DNA of 64,000 bases from Pseudoalteromonas aurantia (GTDB taxonomy: Bacteria > Pseudomonadota > Gammaproteobacteria > Enterobacterales > Alteromonadaceae): contig NZ_PNBY01000012.1 of NCBI RefSeq assembly GCF_005886875.1, forward strand, positions 35,932 through 99,931, written 5' to 3'. Position numbers and translations under genes: made by a program. Positions 50,080-58,441 of the stretch are shown here, piece by piece (position 1 is the first letter of the stretch; the number at the start of each line of letters is the position of its first letter). The notes beneath the pieces are model-generated. The model was not told where the DNA came from and did no database searches. It saw only the letters and a program-made list of their open reading frames with translations.

Positions 50080-50856
50080 CGTTTTTACCAATCCGACGTT
50101 AAGCACGAAATAAAATGTATGGTGTAGTTACCTTACCTAAATTAGAACATCTTTATTAAGTGTTATCCCCTTATTTTAGCGGCTGACTCAGGCGCTCGTA
50201 TTTTTTTAATGAACCTCGTACTTATCTATGAGCTGCTGTACCTTAAATCTTTACAATTCTTGCGCTATTTTATCTTGCAAAGCGCAGCTACATTTCTGCT
50301 GGAGTGGCTTAAAAAAATATTTTTAAGCAGTCATTATTATTAAAATTAAGAATTGAAACTTAATCTACTGTAATAATTAGACATTTTATAGCATGTTTAT
50401 ATGTCAGAAATATGAATGTTTTTTTTATGAATTTTGGATTGCAATAAGTCCCAATCTGCTTTATTAGAGTTATTTTATAGGTTTTTTTTATTTTTATTGA
50501 ATTATTTATTCTTTGTGTGGGTTGCTTGTTTTACATTTTAAAAATTGGTATTGCACCGCTTTGCCTTATGTGATTTATTGAAGGTCTGGGTTTGGCCAAT
50601 CCTTTCAATGGTAGTTACACACGTTACGTGTAAAAGGCTTTCATTGCTTATTATTCTGAAATTTTCAATAGCTGTTTGGCGCAAGGTGACTTCGCTGACA
50701 GAAATTTTTAACTTCATACAAACAGACAGTTAGTTAAATTCGGTTGGTATCCGATGTCTGTGAATTTGATATTTATGACGTTATTAACTATTCATTTAAT
50801 GTTGATGCAAATTTAGTTGAAGCATTATTGAACATATTATGGTGAGGAATTTACCT
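50080..50856. other. AT-rich gap upstream of rmf, no gene seen
   Basis: About 780 bp, very AT-rich around 50340-50540, with no frame that looks coding. The right end must contain the rmf promoter; I could not place a distinct operator. Confidence 0.5.
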
Positions 50857-51027
50857 ATGAAGAGACAGAAAAGAGACCGTTTAGAAAGAGCACATTCTCA
50901 AGGGTTTAAAGCCGGTCTAACCGGGCGGTCTAAAGATTTATGCCCGTATCAACAAATAGAATCAAGATCAGAGTGGTTAGGCGGGTGGCGAGAAGCAATC
51001 GAAAATAGAAATATGTTTAAAACATAA
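50857..51027 (+). CDS. rmf: Ribosome modulation factor
   Basis: A 56-residue basic protein almost matching E. coli RMF (MKRQKRDRLERAH, then GRSKDLCPYQ, and SEWLGGWREA). RMF dimerises 70S ribosomes into inactive 100S particles in stationary phase. The start at 50857 is set by this conservation and by TGAGGA nine bases upstream; an ATG at 50839 would add six unconserved residues. It is convergent with fabA, separated by a strong terminator; this neighbourhood is common in Alteromonadales and Vibrionales. Confidence 0.95.
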   Translation: MKRQKRDRLERAHSQGFKAGLTGRSKDLCPYQQIESRSEWLGGWREAIENRNMFKT

Positions 51028-51044
51028 TTTACAGAATTTAGAGA

Positions 51045-51076
51045 CAACAAAGCCCCTTTTTTAAGGGGCTTTGTTG
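51045..51076. terminator. Strong bidirectional terminator between rmf and fabA
   Basis: CAACAAAGCCCCTT-TTTT-AAGGGGCTTTGTTG: 14-bp perfect arms around a four-base loop, with T-runs in both directions, between the convergent rmf and fabA genes. Confidence 0.88.
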
Positions 51077-51091
51077 TTTAAACGGGTAACA

Positions 51092-51607
51092 TTAAAATGC
51101 GCTGGTATCTTGGAAAAGACCAACTTTTAGATCTTTTGCTTCATAGATTACACGGCCGTCAACTTCAACTGTACCATCGGCCATACCCATAAACAGTTTA
51201 CGCTTAATAACACGCTTCATGTCTAAACGATAAGTTACTTTCTTTGCATTTGGTAAGATTTGACCTGTGAACTTTACTTCACCCACACCAAGTGCACGAC
51301 CAAGACCGGGTCCACCAGACCAACCTAAGAAAAAGCCAACTAATTGCCACATAGCATCAAGGCCAAGACAGCCCGGCATTACTGGATCGCCTTTAAAATG
51401 GCAGTCAAAGAACCAAAGGTCAGGGTTAATATCAAGCTCTGCGATAATAAGCCCTTTACCATGCTCACCACCGTCATCATTTATTTCAATGATACGATCC
51501 ATCATCAGCATGTTGTCGCTTGGTAAGCGGCAGTTGCCTTCGCCAAACATCTCGCCTTGACCACACAGTACTAATTCTTCTTTTGTATAGCTATTTTTCG
51601 GTTCCAT
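51092..51607 (-). CDS. fabA: 3-hydroxydecanoyl-[ACP] dehydratase/isomerase
   Basis: A 171-residue hotdog enzyme that dehydrates 3-hydroxyacyl-ACP and isomerises trans-2- to cis-3-decenoyl-ACP, the branch point to unsaturated fatty acids. The catalytic His is in [14 protein letters not shown] (about residue 70) and the Asp in [18 protein letters not shown] (about 84). Length and the [15 protein letters not shown] segment are typical. A perfect FabR-type palindrome lies 34 bp upstream of the start. Confidence 0.97.
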   Translation of the reverse strand: MEPKNSYTKEELVLCGQGEMFGEGNCRLPSDNMLMMDRIIEINDDGGEHGKGLIIAELDINPDLWFFDCHFKGDPVMPGCLGLDAMWQLVGFFLGWSGGPGLGRALGVGEVKFTGQILPNAKKVTYRLDMKRVIKRKLFMGMADGTVEVDGRVIYEAKDLKVGLFQDTSAF

Positions 51608-51640
51608 AGTTCACAATCTTTGCTTTAAAATCCACGCTAC

Positions 51641-51664
51641 TCTAGCGTACACTTGTACGCTAGA
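51641..51664. promoter_or_regulatory. FabR-type operator upstream of fabA
   Basis: TCTAGCGTACA-CT-TGTACGCTAGA, a perfect 24-bp palindrome with AGCGTACA half sites, the motif known for the unsaturated-fatty-acid repressor FabR. Located 34-57 bp before the fabA start on the minus strand. Confidence 0.8.
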
Positions 51665-51802
51665 CAACTCCGAACAGTTAAATTTCAACCTTTTATAAGA
51701 ATAATTCGCATTTAAATTGAATTCTACCTGCATATATAGGCGATTTTTATCTTAAAAATCTTTATAATATCGCCAGAATTTAAACTAATTTATCGGAAGT
51801 TT

Positions 51803-52660
51803 ATGATCCTTTTTGTAGATGCTCTCACTGTTATCGATTTTTCTTACCTATGCAATCAGCGAGGAGCTGTGGGAGAAAGTTGGATTGTTGATTTAACGCT
51901 CCACGGCCAATTAAATGATGAGTCGATGGTTTTAGATTTTGCATTGGTAAAAAAACAAATAAAAAAAATTATTGATGAAACAATAGATCATAAACTTGCG
52001 ATAGCCAAGGGTGTAAACGGTAACGCTGAGATTAGGAATGATCGAATTGAATTAGATTGTCAATTTGGAGATAACTATCATTTAGCAATGAGCGCTCCAA
52101 GCGAAGCAGTTTGTTTATTACCGAGTGAAAAAGTAGATGAACCTGCTGTTATCGCGTTTTTAAAGTCAGTCATTATGCCTGAAATGCCGAGTAATGTTAA
52201 AGACATAGGCATAGAGCTTCGTCCAGAGCCTACTACAAGCTTTTATTATCATTATAGCCATGGCTTAAAGAAACATGATGGTAACTGCCAGAGGATAGTG
52301 CATGGCCATCGGTCATTAATTGGTATCGCATTAGATGGTATTAGTATGCCAAGGTTGCAAAAAGAGTGGGCAATGAAATGGCAGGATATCTACTTAGGAA
52401 CTCGAGAAGATCAGGTATCGGCTGCTGAATTAAAACATGTGACTGCACTATCAACAGATGATTGTTTTGCTTATGAAGCAACACAGGGCTATTTTGAACT
52501 CGCAATTAGTCAGGCGCGATGCGATATATTACCGTGCGATACAACAGTAGAGTGTATTGCGGAGTATTTGGCTTATGAAATTAAAAAGTTACATCCTTCT
52601 CAGCAAGTAACAGTTAAGGCGTACGAAGGAGTCGGCAAAGGAGCCGTTGCGAATGCTTAA
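51803..52660 (+). CDS. 6-carboxytetrahydropterin synthase/PTPS family protein (tandem)
   Basis: A 285-residue protein, about twice the length of QueD, with two T-fold-like halves. The first half has FSYLCNQRGAVGESWIVDLTLHG near residue 20. The second half has the zinc-ligand motif CQRIVHGHRSLIGIALDG near residue 173. QueD makes 6-carboxytetrahydropterin in queuosine synthesis; such tandem PTPS-like proteins are common in Alteromonadales and Vibrio with function not firmly shown. Its 3' end overlaps the next gene by eight bases, forming an operon with an M23 peptidase and a thioesterase. Confidence 0.75.
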   Translation: MILFVDALTVIDFSYLCNQRGAVGESWIVDLTLHGQLNDESMVLDFALVKKQIKKIIDETIDHKLAIAKGVNGNAEIRNDRIELDCQFGDNYHLAMSAPSEAVCLLPSEKVDEPAVIAFLKSVIMPEMPSNVKDIGIELRPEPTTSFYYHYSHGLKKHDGNCQRIVHGHRSLIGIALDGISMPRLQKEWAMKWQDIYLGTREDQVSAAELKHVTALSTDDCFAYEATQGYFELAISQARCDILPCDTTVECIAEYLAYEIKKLHPSQQVTVKAYEGVGKGAVANA

Positions 52661-53480
52661 ATACGTGGGATTATGTGTTGGAGTACTACTTGGGGTTTGT
52701 TCAGCTCAGGCGCTAGAATTGTCTGGAAACTTGACTCAAGGGGGGATGGTTATCGGCAAAATTGCAGATGCTAAATCGGTTAAATTCAATGATAAACCAT
52801 TAAAGCTAACGAAAGATGGTCAATTTGTATTTGGGTTTGGCAGAGATGCTCAATTACAGCATTCTTTAACTTGGGTGACGATCGCTGGGAAGTCTGAGTC
52901 TGCTGATTTCATGATCACAAAAAGAACGTTTAATATTGACCGGATAACAGGTGTTGCAAAAAAATATGTGTCACCACCCGATTCAGTGCTTAAGCGGATC
53001 AGAACCGAAGCCAAAGCGGTGAAATTGGCAAGAGCCACAAGTTCTAATTTAACGTACTTTTTAGACCCAGTACTTAAACCTGCCAAAGGGCGGATCTCAG
53101 GGGTGTACGGTAGCCAGCGCTTTTTTAATGGAAAACCTCGTAATCCGCATTATGGCTTAGATATTGCGAATAAAACGGGCACGCCGGTATGGGCACCATT
53201 AAGAGGTATAGTCACCTTTGCAGAAGATGACCTGTATTACAGTGGTGGCACTGTAATCATAGATCATGGATATGGCATTTCTTCTACGTATATTCATCTT
53301 GATAAAATTCACGTTAATGTCGGTGACTTGGTTTCAGTAGGAAAGCACTTTGCTGATATAGGTGCAACAGGGCGTGTAACCGGGCCTCACTTAGATTGGC
53401 GTTTTAACTGGTTTGGCGAGCGGTTAGATCCACAATTATTAATGAATGATACATTGGCTAATAAAAGTAGTAAAAAATGA
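52653..53480 (+). CDS. M23-family (LytM-type) metallopeptidase
   Basis: A 275-residue exported protein with a signal peptide (cleavage near CSAQA/LEL). An N-terminal all-beta domain is followed by the LytM domain at about 145-265: NPHYGLDIA (zinc His and Asp), AEDDLYYSGGTVIIDHGYG, STYIHLDKI (catalytic His) and GPHLDWRFNW. The usual last motif is H-x-H; here the second His is replaced by Asp (HLD), as in a recognised subgroup whose activity is less certain. It would cut or regulate peptidoglycan cross-links. I use ATG 52653 because AAAGGAG lies nine bases upstream. Confidence 0.88.
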   Translation: MLKYVGLCVGVLLGVCSAQALELSGNLTQGGMVIGKIADAKSVKFNDKPLKLTKDGQFVFGFGRDAQLQHSLTWVTIAGKSESADFMITKRTFNIDRITGVAKKYVSPPDSVLKRIRTEAKAVKLARATSSNLTYFLDPVLKPAKGRISGVYGSQRFFNGKPRNPHYGLDIANKTGTPVWAPLRGIVTFAEDDLYYSGGTVIIDHGYGISSTYIHLDKIHVNVGDLVSVGKHFADIGATGRVTGPHLDWRFNWFGERLDPQLLMNDTLANKSSKK

Positions 53481-53908
53481 CCGATATAAATAAAGAAGAT
53501 GTAATTGCAAAACGAATAGATGAGTCTATCACCTCTATTACGAAGACGGTATTCCCGGGTAGGACTAATCATCATAACACCTTGTTTGGCGGTGATGCAC
53601 TAGCATGGATGGATGAGGCGGCTTTTATTGCTGCGACTCGCTTCTGCAGGAAGCCACTTGTTACAATTTCGTCAGATCGTGTAGATTTTAAAGAGGCTAT
53701 ACCTGCCGGCACATTTGCTGAGCTAGTCTCAAAGGTGGTTCATGTTGGTAACACGAGCTTAAAAGTAGAAGTGAGAATCTATTTAGAAAGGATGCACAAA
53801 GATGATAAACATTTAGCAATTTCAGGTAGTTTTACCTTTGTTGCAGTTGATGACAATCATCGACCGACGCCTGTTGTCTGTGACAAAATGCTCCATGGCT
53901 TTAAATAA
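53477..53908 (+). CDS. Acyl-CoA thioesterase (YciA-type)
   Basis: A 143-residue hotdog thioesterase: VFPGRTNHHNTLFGGDALAWMDEAAFIAATRFCRK (catalytic Asp in the ALAWMDEAA helix, about residue 45) and VTISSDRVDFKEAIPAGTFAEL. The start overlaps the M23 gene stop (ATGA), so three genes, PTPS-like, M23 peptidase and thioesterase, form one operon. Confidence 0.87.
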   Translation: MTDINKEDVIAKRIDESITSITKTVFPGRTNHHNTLFGGDALAWMDEAAFIAATRFCRKPLVTISSDRVDFKEAIPAGTFAELVSKVVHVGNTSLKVEVRIYLERMHKDDKHLAISGSFTFVAVDDNHRPTPVVCDKMLHGFK

Positions 53909-53909
53909 A

Positions 53910-53947
53910 GCTTATAGTTAAGCAAATAAATTTGTTTAACTATAAGC
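53910..53947 (+). terminator. Long hairpin after the thioesterase gene
   Basis: GCTTATAGTTAA and TTAACTATAAGC are perfect 12-bp arms, with further pairing inside (CAAAT/ATTTG). The 38-base hairpin immediately follows the stop codon. It lacks a T-run on the plus strand, so it may act with Rho or protect the mRNA end. Confidence 0.5.
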
Positions 53948-54045
53948 CAAAAAAGAACACATCATACAGTTGGTCTTTCAATATTAGTCCTTAACCATAT
54001 GCGCAGCTTTGATTTTAACGCTAATCATTAAAGAGGAGGGACTTT

Positions 54046-54642
54046 ATGATTTACATTCTCGGGGTTAGTTACTTAATAGTATTCACTTTAGCATATGGTG
54101 TGTTTGATTACGGGTATATTACTGACATCATACACGGCCTAAGAGGTCAGCTTTTACTTGGGACTCTTGGCTTTGCTGTGTTGCTATTGATAAAAAGCAG
54201 AGTCTTTGGGTTAATAACGCTCGCCATAAGTATGATTGCGGTCTCTATTCATTTTACCCCAACCTTTTTTGATGTTGATAAGAAAATAAATACATTACTT
54301 ACCAATCAAGTTAATTTGCGGTATTCAAATCAGCACGTAGCACAACACTTAATACGTCTCAATCAAGATACTTGCGATTTATTAGTGTTATTTGAATTTT
54401 CAGACCACCACAGAGAGCTGTTTTCAAGTGTAAAGCCTGAATATACGCGATTTGGTTATAAGGAGATTGAAGGCTTTCCAATGGAAATTGGTGTGGTATC
54501 CAAGTATCCAATTATTTATCGGCAGGTAGTTCATATTGACAGTCCTAAATCTGGTAATACTCATTTAAAGCTTTTAGTGGACGAGAAAATATTGAATAGT
54601 GCGCTAATGGGTTTACCAATAGATCATTCTTTAAGTTTTTGA
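54046..54642 (+). CDS. Truncated endonuclease/exonuclease/phosphatase-family membrane protein
   Basis: A 198-residue protein with three N-terminal membrane helices (about 3-75), then the start of an EEP-type domain: NLRYSNQHVAQHLIRLNQDTCDLLVLFEF (normally V-x-L-x-EV), FPMEIGVVSKYPI and THLKLLVDEK. Full family members continue for another 100-150 residues with the catalytic Asp-His motifs (for example SDHAP); this one stops at TGA 54640-54642. The catalytic half is lost, so it is probably non-functional. It ends 12 bases inside a convergent receiver gene, which marks a recombination junction. Confidence 0.6.
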   Translation: MIYILGVSYLIVFTLAYGVFDYGYITDIIHGLRGQLLLGTLGFAVLLLIKSRVFGLITLAISMIAVSIHFTPTFFDVDKKINTLLTNQVNLRYSNQHVAQHLIRLNQDTCDLLVLFEFSDHHRELFSSVKPEYTRFGYKEIEGFPMEIGVVSKYPIIYRQVVHIDSPKSGNTHLKLLVDEKILNSALMGLPIDHSLSF

Positions 54643-55038
54643 CTTGGCCAGGAGTTCACGATTATTTTTCTTGAGCTCACTATTTTCTAAAACAAGTTTA
54701 ACGATTGATTTTAGCTCAAAATTATTCCAAGGTTTAGACACTATCATATGGGCGAGGCCATCTGTAACCGCTTTTTGACAATCTTCTATGTCTGCATATC
54801 CACTGACTAAAATACGGCCCGCATCTGGCTGCAGAGATTGAAAGTGCTTCAAAACGGCAAACCCATCCATATTTGGCAAACGTATATCTGAGATAACAAG
54901 GTCAAAACTTTTTTGCTCCATGCTTGATACCGCTGTTAGTGGATCGTTATGTTGCTCTACCTGATATTCTCTATTAAACAAACGTCCAAGTGCTCTTAGT
55001 ACAGCTTCCTCGTCGTCTATTATCATAATTGAATGCAT
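54631..55038 (-). CDS. Single-domain response regulator (RpfG-like receiver)
   Basis: A 135-residue protein. The start ATG at 55038 has AGGAA six bases before it. The receiver domain spans about 3-120: IIDDEEAV (acid pair), FDLVISDIRLPNMDG (phospho-Asp), ILVSGYAD (Ser/Thr switch) and VSKPWNNFEL (Lys). It has the RPW/KPW-type sequence of HD-GYP-linked regulators (RpfG). The short helical tail ends at Lys-Thr without an output domain, so it may be a stand-alone relay or the surviving N-terminus of a longer regulator. Both flanking genes are truncated. Confidence 0.75.
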   Translation of the reverse strand: MHSIMIIDDEEAVLRALGRLFNREYQVEQHNDPLTAVSSMEQKSFDLVISDIRLPNMDGFAVLKHFQSLQPDAGRILVSGYADIEDCQKAVTDGLAHMIVSKPWNNFELKSIVKLVLENSELKKNNRELLAKSKT

Positions 55039-55051
55039 AGCCAATTCCTAT

Positions 55052-55470
55052 TTATGCGGTTAATTTGTTTAGGTCATGCAACAAATGCCGTAAGTTACGT
55101 TTTTGAGGATAAAGCATTAAAGCCTTGGTTGCATTTACCAAAGCTGGTATGTTTTGTCCCATTTTTCTGTTGTACTCACCATAGCATTCGTTCAAGCGTG
55201 CACCCACTTTTAACTGGGTTAGTCAACTAACTTTATTATTGTTTATAAAGCGGTTTAAAATCAACTTCATGGCATCTATTCGTTTTATTATATTAGATGT
55301 TATAGAGTCGGACCGCATTAAATAATTCATTGTATATTGATATGTGTACGCAAATTCGCCCGTAGATGCTAATTTTAGCCAGCAATCCCAATCACTTGCG
55401 ATTTTCAATCTTCCGTCAAAACAGTTAATGTTGATAATTGCTTTTTGTGAAATTCAGGACAATATGAAAA
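55052..55470 (-). pseudogene. Glycosyltransferase family 2 remnant
   Basis: The minus strand reads FDGRLKIASDWDCWLKLAST then GEFAYTYQYTMNYLMRSDSITSN, the well-known GT2 segment (FDERFKxASDWDLWLRLA ... YRxHxxSxS). It is interrupted by TGA at 55223-55225, and the same frame continues with GEYNRKMGQNIPALVNATKA and LMLYPQKRNLRHLL to a stop at 55052-55054. The N-terminal nucleotide-sugar-binding half is missing. Together with the nearby UDP-glucose dehydrogenase it suggests a dismantled polysaccharide locus. Confidence 0.6.
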
Positions 55471-55754
55471 ACAATCTACAATCTGTTATCAGCGAAAATA
55501 CAATATATACGTCTGTTAGCAGCACGGATATGGCGCTGACTGCTATCCTAAATAGCAACAGCATTGCGCTGATTGTTGATTATTTATGTCAAAATTATAT
55601 TGAGTCAGGCGCACTTAGTATTGCATTGCCATTACCACACCCGAATAAAGTAGAGAGTTATTTTGTATACGATAAGCGCTCTCCTAAGCATGAAAGAGTT
55701 CAGGTTTTTATTGAATGGGTTAAATCACAAATAAGAAACGAGGCAGGCCAATAA
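55464..55754 (+). pseudogene. C-terminal fragment of a LysR-family regulator
   Basis: About 96 codons resemble the end of a LysR effector domain of the GcvA type: YTSVSSTDMALTAILNSNSI, ALIVDYLCQNYIESGALSI, and YFVYDKRSPKHERVQVFIEWVKSQI at the tail. The DNA-binding domain is absent. The frame is open further upstream, but there it overlaps the glycosyltransferase remnant on the other strand, so the junction is near 55460. Confidence 0.55.
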
Positions 55755-55777
55755 TCACATTGACCTGCTAGAAAATA

Positions 55778-56932
55778 TTAATCTTTGTGAAACAAGTCAC
55801 GAGTATATAATTTATCAGTAATATCACTTAGCTCATCGGCGTCACGATTAGTGATAATTAAATCACAGCCTGACTTAAACATGTCTAAGTTATTACATAA
55901 AGAAAAGTCATCGGAAAACGGCTTTTCGAGCTTTGGCTCATAAACAGTTACGTCAGCACCGGCTTTGCGCAAATGCGAGATCACATCTAAAATAGCAGAC
56001 TCTCTAAAGTTGTCAGAGTCAGCTTTCATGATCAGCCGATAAACCCCAATTTTTTTAGGCGCCCTGGCCATAATTGACTCTGCAATATATTTTTTACGTG
56101 TATCATTCGCCGATACAACCGCAGAGATCATATCATTTGGCACACCATCGAAGTTGGCAAGTAATTGCTTGGTATCTTTCGGTAAACAATACCCACCATA
56201 ACCGAAAGAAGGGTTGTTGTAGTGTCCACCAATACGTGGATCTAAACTTACTCCGTCAATAATTTCCGTGGTGTTCAATGATTTTGCTTCGCAATAAGTG
56301 TCAAGTTCGTTAAAAAAGGCCACTCGCATGGCAAGATAAGTATTCGAAAACAGTTTAATTGCTTCAGCCTCTGTTGAATGCGTTAGGAGTATTTCAACGT
56401 CGTCTGTGTGTGCCCCTTGTTTAAGCAAGTTGGCAAAAGTTTGTGCTTGTTCAGTTAAAGCTCCCAGGATTATCCGCGATGGGTATAAATTATCATACAA
56501 GGCTTTCCCTTCTCTTAAAAATTCAGGGGAGAATACAATGTTGTTAGTTTTATACCGCTGTTTCATTTGCTCAGTAAATCCAACTGGGACGGTAGATTTA
56601 ACGATAATGGTCGCCTGTGGTGAAATCTCTAGAGCCTGCGCTATCACGCTAAAGTAATTAGTTTGGGGGTCATAGTCAGTGGACGTCGCAATAACTATAT
56701 AATCTGCGTTCTCTAGTGCTAGGAATGGATCACTGGTGGCAAAAATCTCAGTACTATTTTTTGATAAAAAGTGCGCTATCTCTGAGTCTTGAATTGGCGA
56801 CTTTTTTTGGTTAATCAAGTTTACTCTATCTAGGTTTGTCTCTAACGCACAGACATTATTATGTTGCGACAAAAGTAACGCATTTGCTAAACCAACATAC
56901 CCTAAACCCACAACCGAAATATTAAAAGCCAT
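55778..56932 (-). CDS. ugd: UDP-glucose 6-dehydrogenase (nucleotide-sugar dehydrogenase)
   Basis: A 384-residue enzyme expected to oxidise UDP-glucose to UDP-glucuronate with two NAD+. The Rossmann motif ISVVGLGYVGLANALLL is at residues 4-20, IVIATSTDYD near 75, VKSTVPVGFTE near 112, the catalytic Cys in FGYGGYCLPKDTKQLL (about 248), and VYRLIMKADSDNFRESAI near 295. Length fits the E. coli Ugd type. UDP-glucuronate is used in capsule or lipopolysaccharide synthesis. No intact glycosyltransferase is nearby, only a GT2 remnant. Confidence 0.92.
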   Translation of the reverse strand: MAFNISVVGLGYVGLANALLLSQHNNVCALETNLDRVNLINQKKSPIQDSEIAHFLSKNSTEIFATSDPFLALENADYIVIATSTDYDPQTNYFSVIAQALEISPQATIIVKSTVPVGFTEQMKQRYKTNNIVFSPEFLREGKALYDNLYPSRIILGALTEQAQTFANLLKQGAHTDDVEILLTHSTEAEAIKLFSNTYLAMRVAFFNELDTYCEAKSLNTTEIIDGVSLDPRIGGHYNNPSFGYGGYCLPKDTKQLLANFDGVPNDMISAVVSANDTRKKYIAESIMARAPKKIGVYRLIMKADSDNFRESAILDVISHLRKAGADVTVYEPKLEKPFSDDFSLCNNLDMFKSGCDLIITNRDADELSDITDKLYTRDLFHKD

Positions 56933-57118
56933 AATTAAATCCTATCAAGAATATTATTTTATCTAAGAGTAATAGAGCAATATTTAGGCTAAGTTTTGTT
57001 GACGTATTTGTGAAACTTTAATGATATTTAAATCAATAAATTACGTAAAAAGAAACGACATCTAGTAAGAAAAACCTCATTTCTTTTTTGCATTTTGAGA
57101 CGCATTTAGTAGCGTATT

Positions 57119-58441
57119 TTATAAAACCATAGCTGCTATCCAACCAAAAATGACCAGTGGAATGTTGAAATGTATAAAAGTAGGGACTACTGAATCCCAG
57201 ATATGATCATGTTGTCCATCTGCATTAAGACCAGATGTAGGCCCTAATGTAGAATCTGAAGCGGGGGAACCTGCATCACCCAAAGCACCAGCTGTACCAA
57301 CTAATGCGGCAGTGGCCATGGCAGAAAACCCAACCTCTAAACACAAAGGCACAAACAGCGTTGCTATGATAGGCACTGTAGAGAAAGAACTGCCTATACC
57401 CATAGTGATAAGGAGTCCGACTATGAGTATCATAGCGGCGGCCAGTGGCTTATTGTCACCTATAAACTCTGCACAGGCTGATACTAAGCTCGCTACATCC
57501 CCGGTAGATTTCATCACGGCAGCAAAGCCTTGAGCTGATATCATAATAAAGCCAATCATTGCCATCATTGCAACGCCGCGACTAAACACATCAGAGCTTT
57601 GTTCCCATTTTACAATACCAAATACACTGAACATCATTACACCAACAAGGCCTCCAAGGATCATTGAGCCGCTAATGTTTTGTGCTAACAGTGAACACAC
57701 AACCGCGATACTGCCGATAATAATAACTTTTTTAGGATTATCTATTTCTTTTAAAGTAGTATTATCGTCATGCACAACAAAGTTATATGTCCGTTTTTTA
57801 CGATATGTAACGAGTAATGCAATAAAAAGTCCAACAAGCATACCGATAGCTGGAATGATCATCGCCGTCGGGACATCTGTATTAACAATACTCAAACCAT
57901 TATCAGCAAGATTTTTATGTAATATTGAGTATAAATATATACCACCAAAACCATACGGTAATACCATGTAGGATGTTGCTAGCCCAAAGGTTAAGATACA
58001 GGCAACAGCGCGCCTGTCTAACGCAAGCTTATTTAAAATAACAAGCAGAGGAGGGATCAAAATTGGGATAAACGCGATGTGCACAGGCACTAGGTTTTGT
58101 GATGCAATAGCACAGCATAAAATAATGGTCATAATCAAAAGACTGAGCAAGTGAATATGGCTGTCTCGTGACCCCTCTACTGTTTTCAGTAAGCGTTGTG
58201 CTAAAATTTGGGTTAATCCAGACTTGGAAATAGCGACTGCGAACCCTCCGAGCATGGCATAACTTAAGGCTATTTCGGCCCCACCTGACAATCCATCATT
58301 AAATGAATTTAAGGTGGTAGACAGGTCCAGCCCAGCACATAACCCTGCTATCATGGCGCTTACAGTCATAGCAACAATGACATTTACCCGCATTAATGAA
58401 AGTGTAAGCATGAGGAGTACGCCGACAATTACTGCATTCAT
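57119..58441 (-). CDS. NhaC-superfamily Na+/H+ antiporter-like transporter
   Basis: A 440-residue inner-membrane protein with about eleven helices. Family features are [61 protein letters not shown] and [21 protein letters not shown] near the C-terminus. It resembles the YuiF/YqkI-type Na+/H+ antiporter family. It is the last gene of the receiver-MoxR-DUF58-TgpA operon, overlapping the TgpA-like gene by four bases. Such coupling of an ion transporter to this complex is uncommon in my experience. Confidence 0.85.
   Translation of the reverse strand: MNAVIVGVLLMLTLSLMRVNVIVAMTVSAMIAGLCAGLDLSTTLNSFNDGLSGGAEIALSYAMLGGFAVAISKSGLTQILAQRLLKTVEGSRDSHIHLLSLLIMTIILCCAIASQNLVPVHIAFIPILIPPLLVILNKLALDRRAVACILTFGLATSYMVLPYGFGGIYLYSILHKNLADNGLSIVNTDVPTAMIIPAIGMLVGLFIALLVTYRKKRTYNFVVHDDNTTLKEIDNPKKVIIIGSIAVVCSLLAQNISGSMILGGLVGVMMFSVFGIVKWEQSSDVFSRGVAMMAMIGFIMISAQGFAAVMKSTGDVASLVSACAEFIGDNKPLAAAMILIVGLLITMGIGSSFSTVPIIATLFVPLCLEVGFSAMATAALVGTAGALGDAGSPASDSTLGPTSGLNADGQHDHIWDSVVPTFIHFNIPLVIFGWIAAMVL

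Noticed and set aside
50545..50733. 62-codon plus-strand frame in the gap before rmf
   Set aside because: No ribosome binding site or family; it looks like a chance frame in AT-rich DNA.
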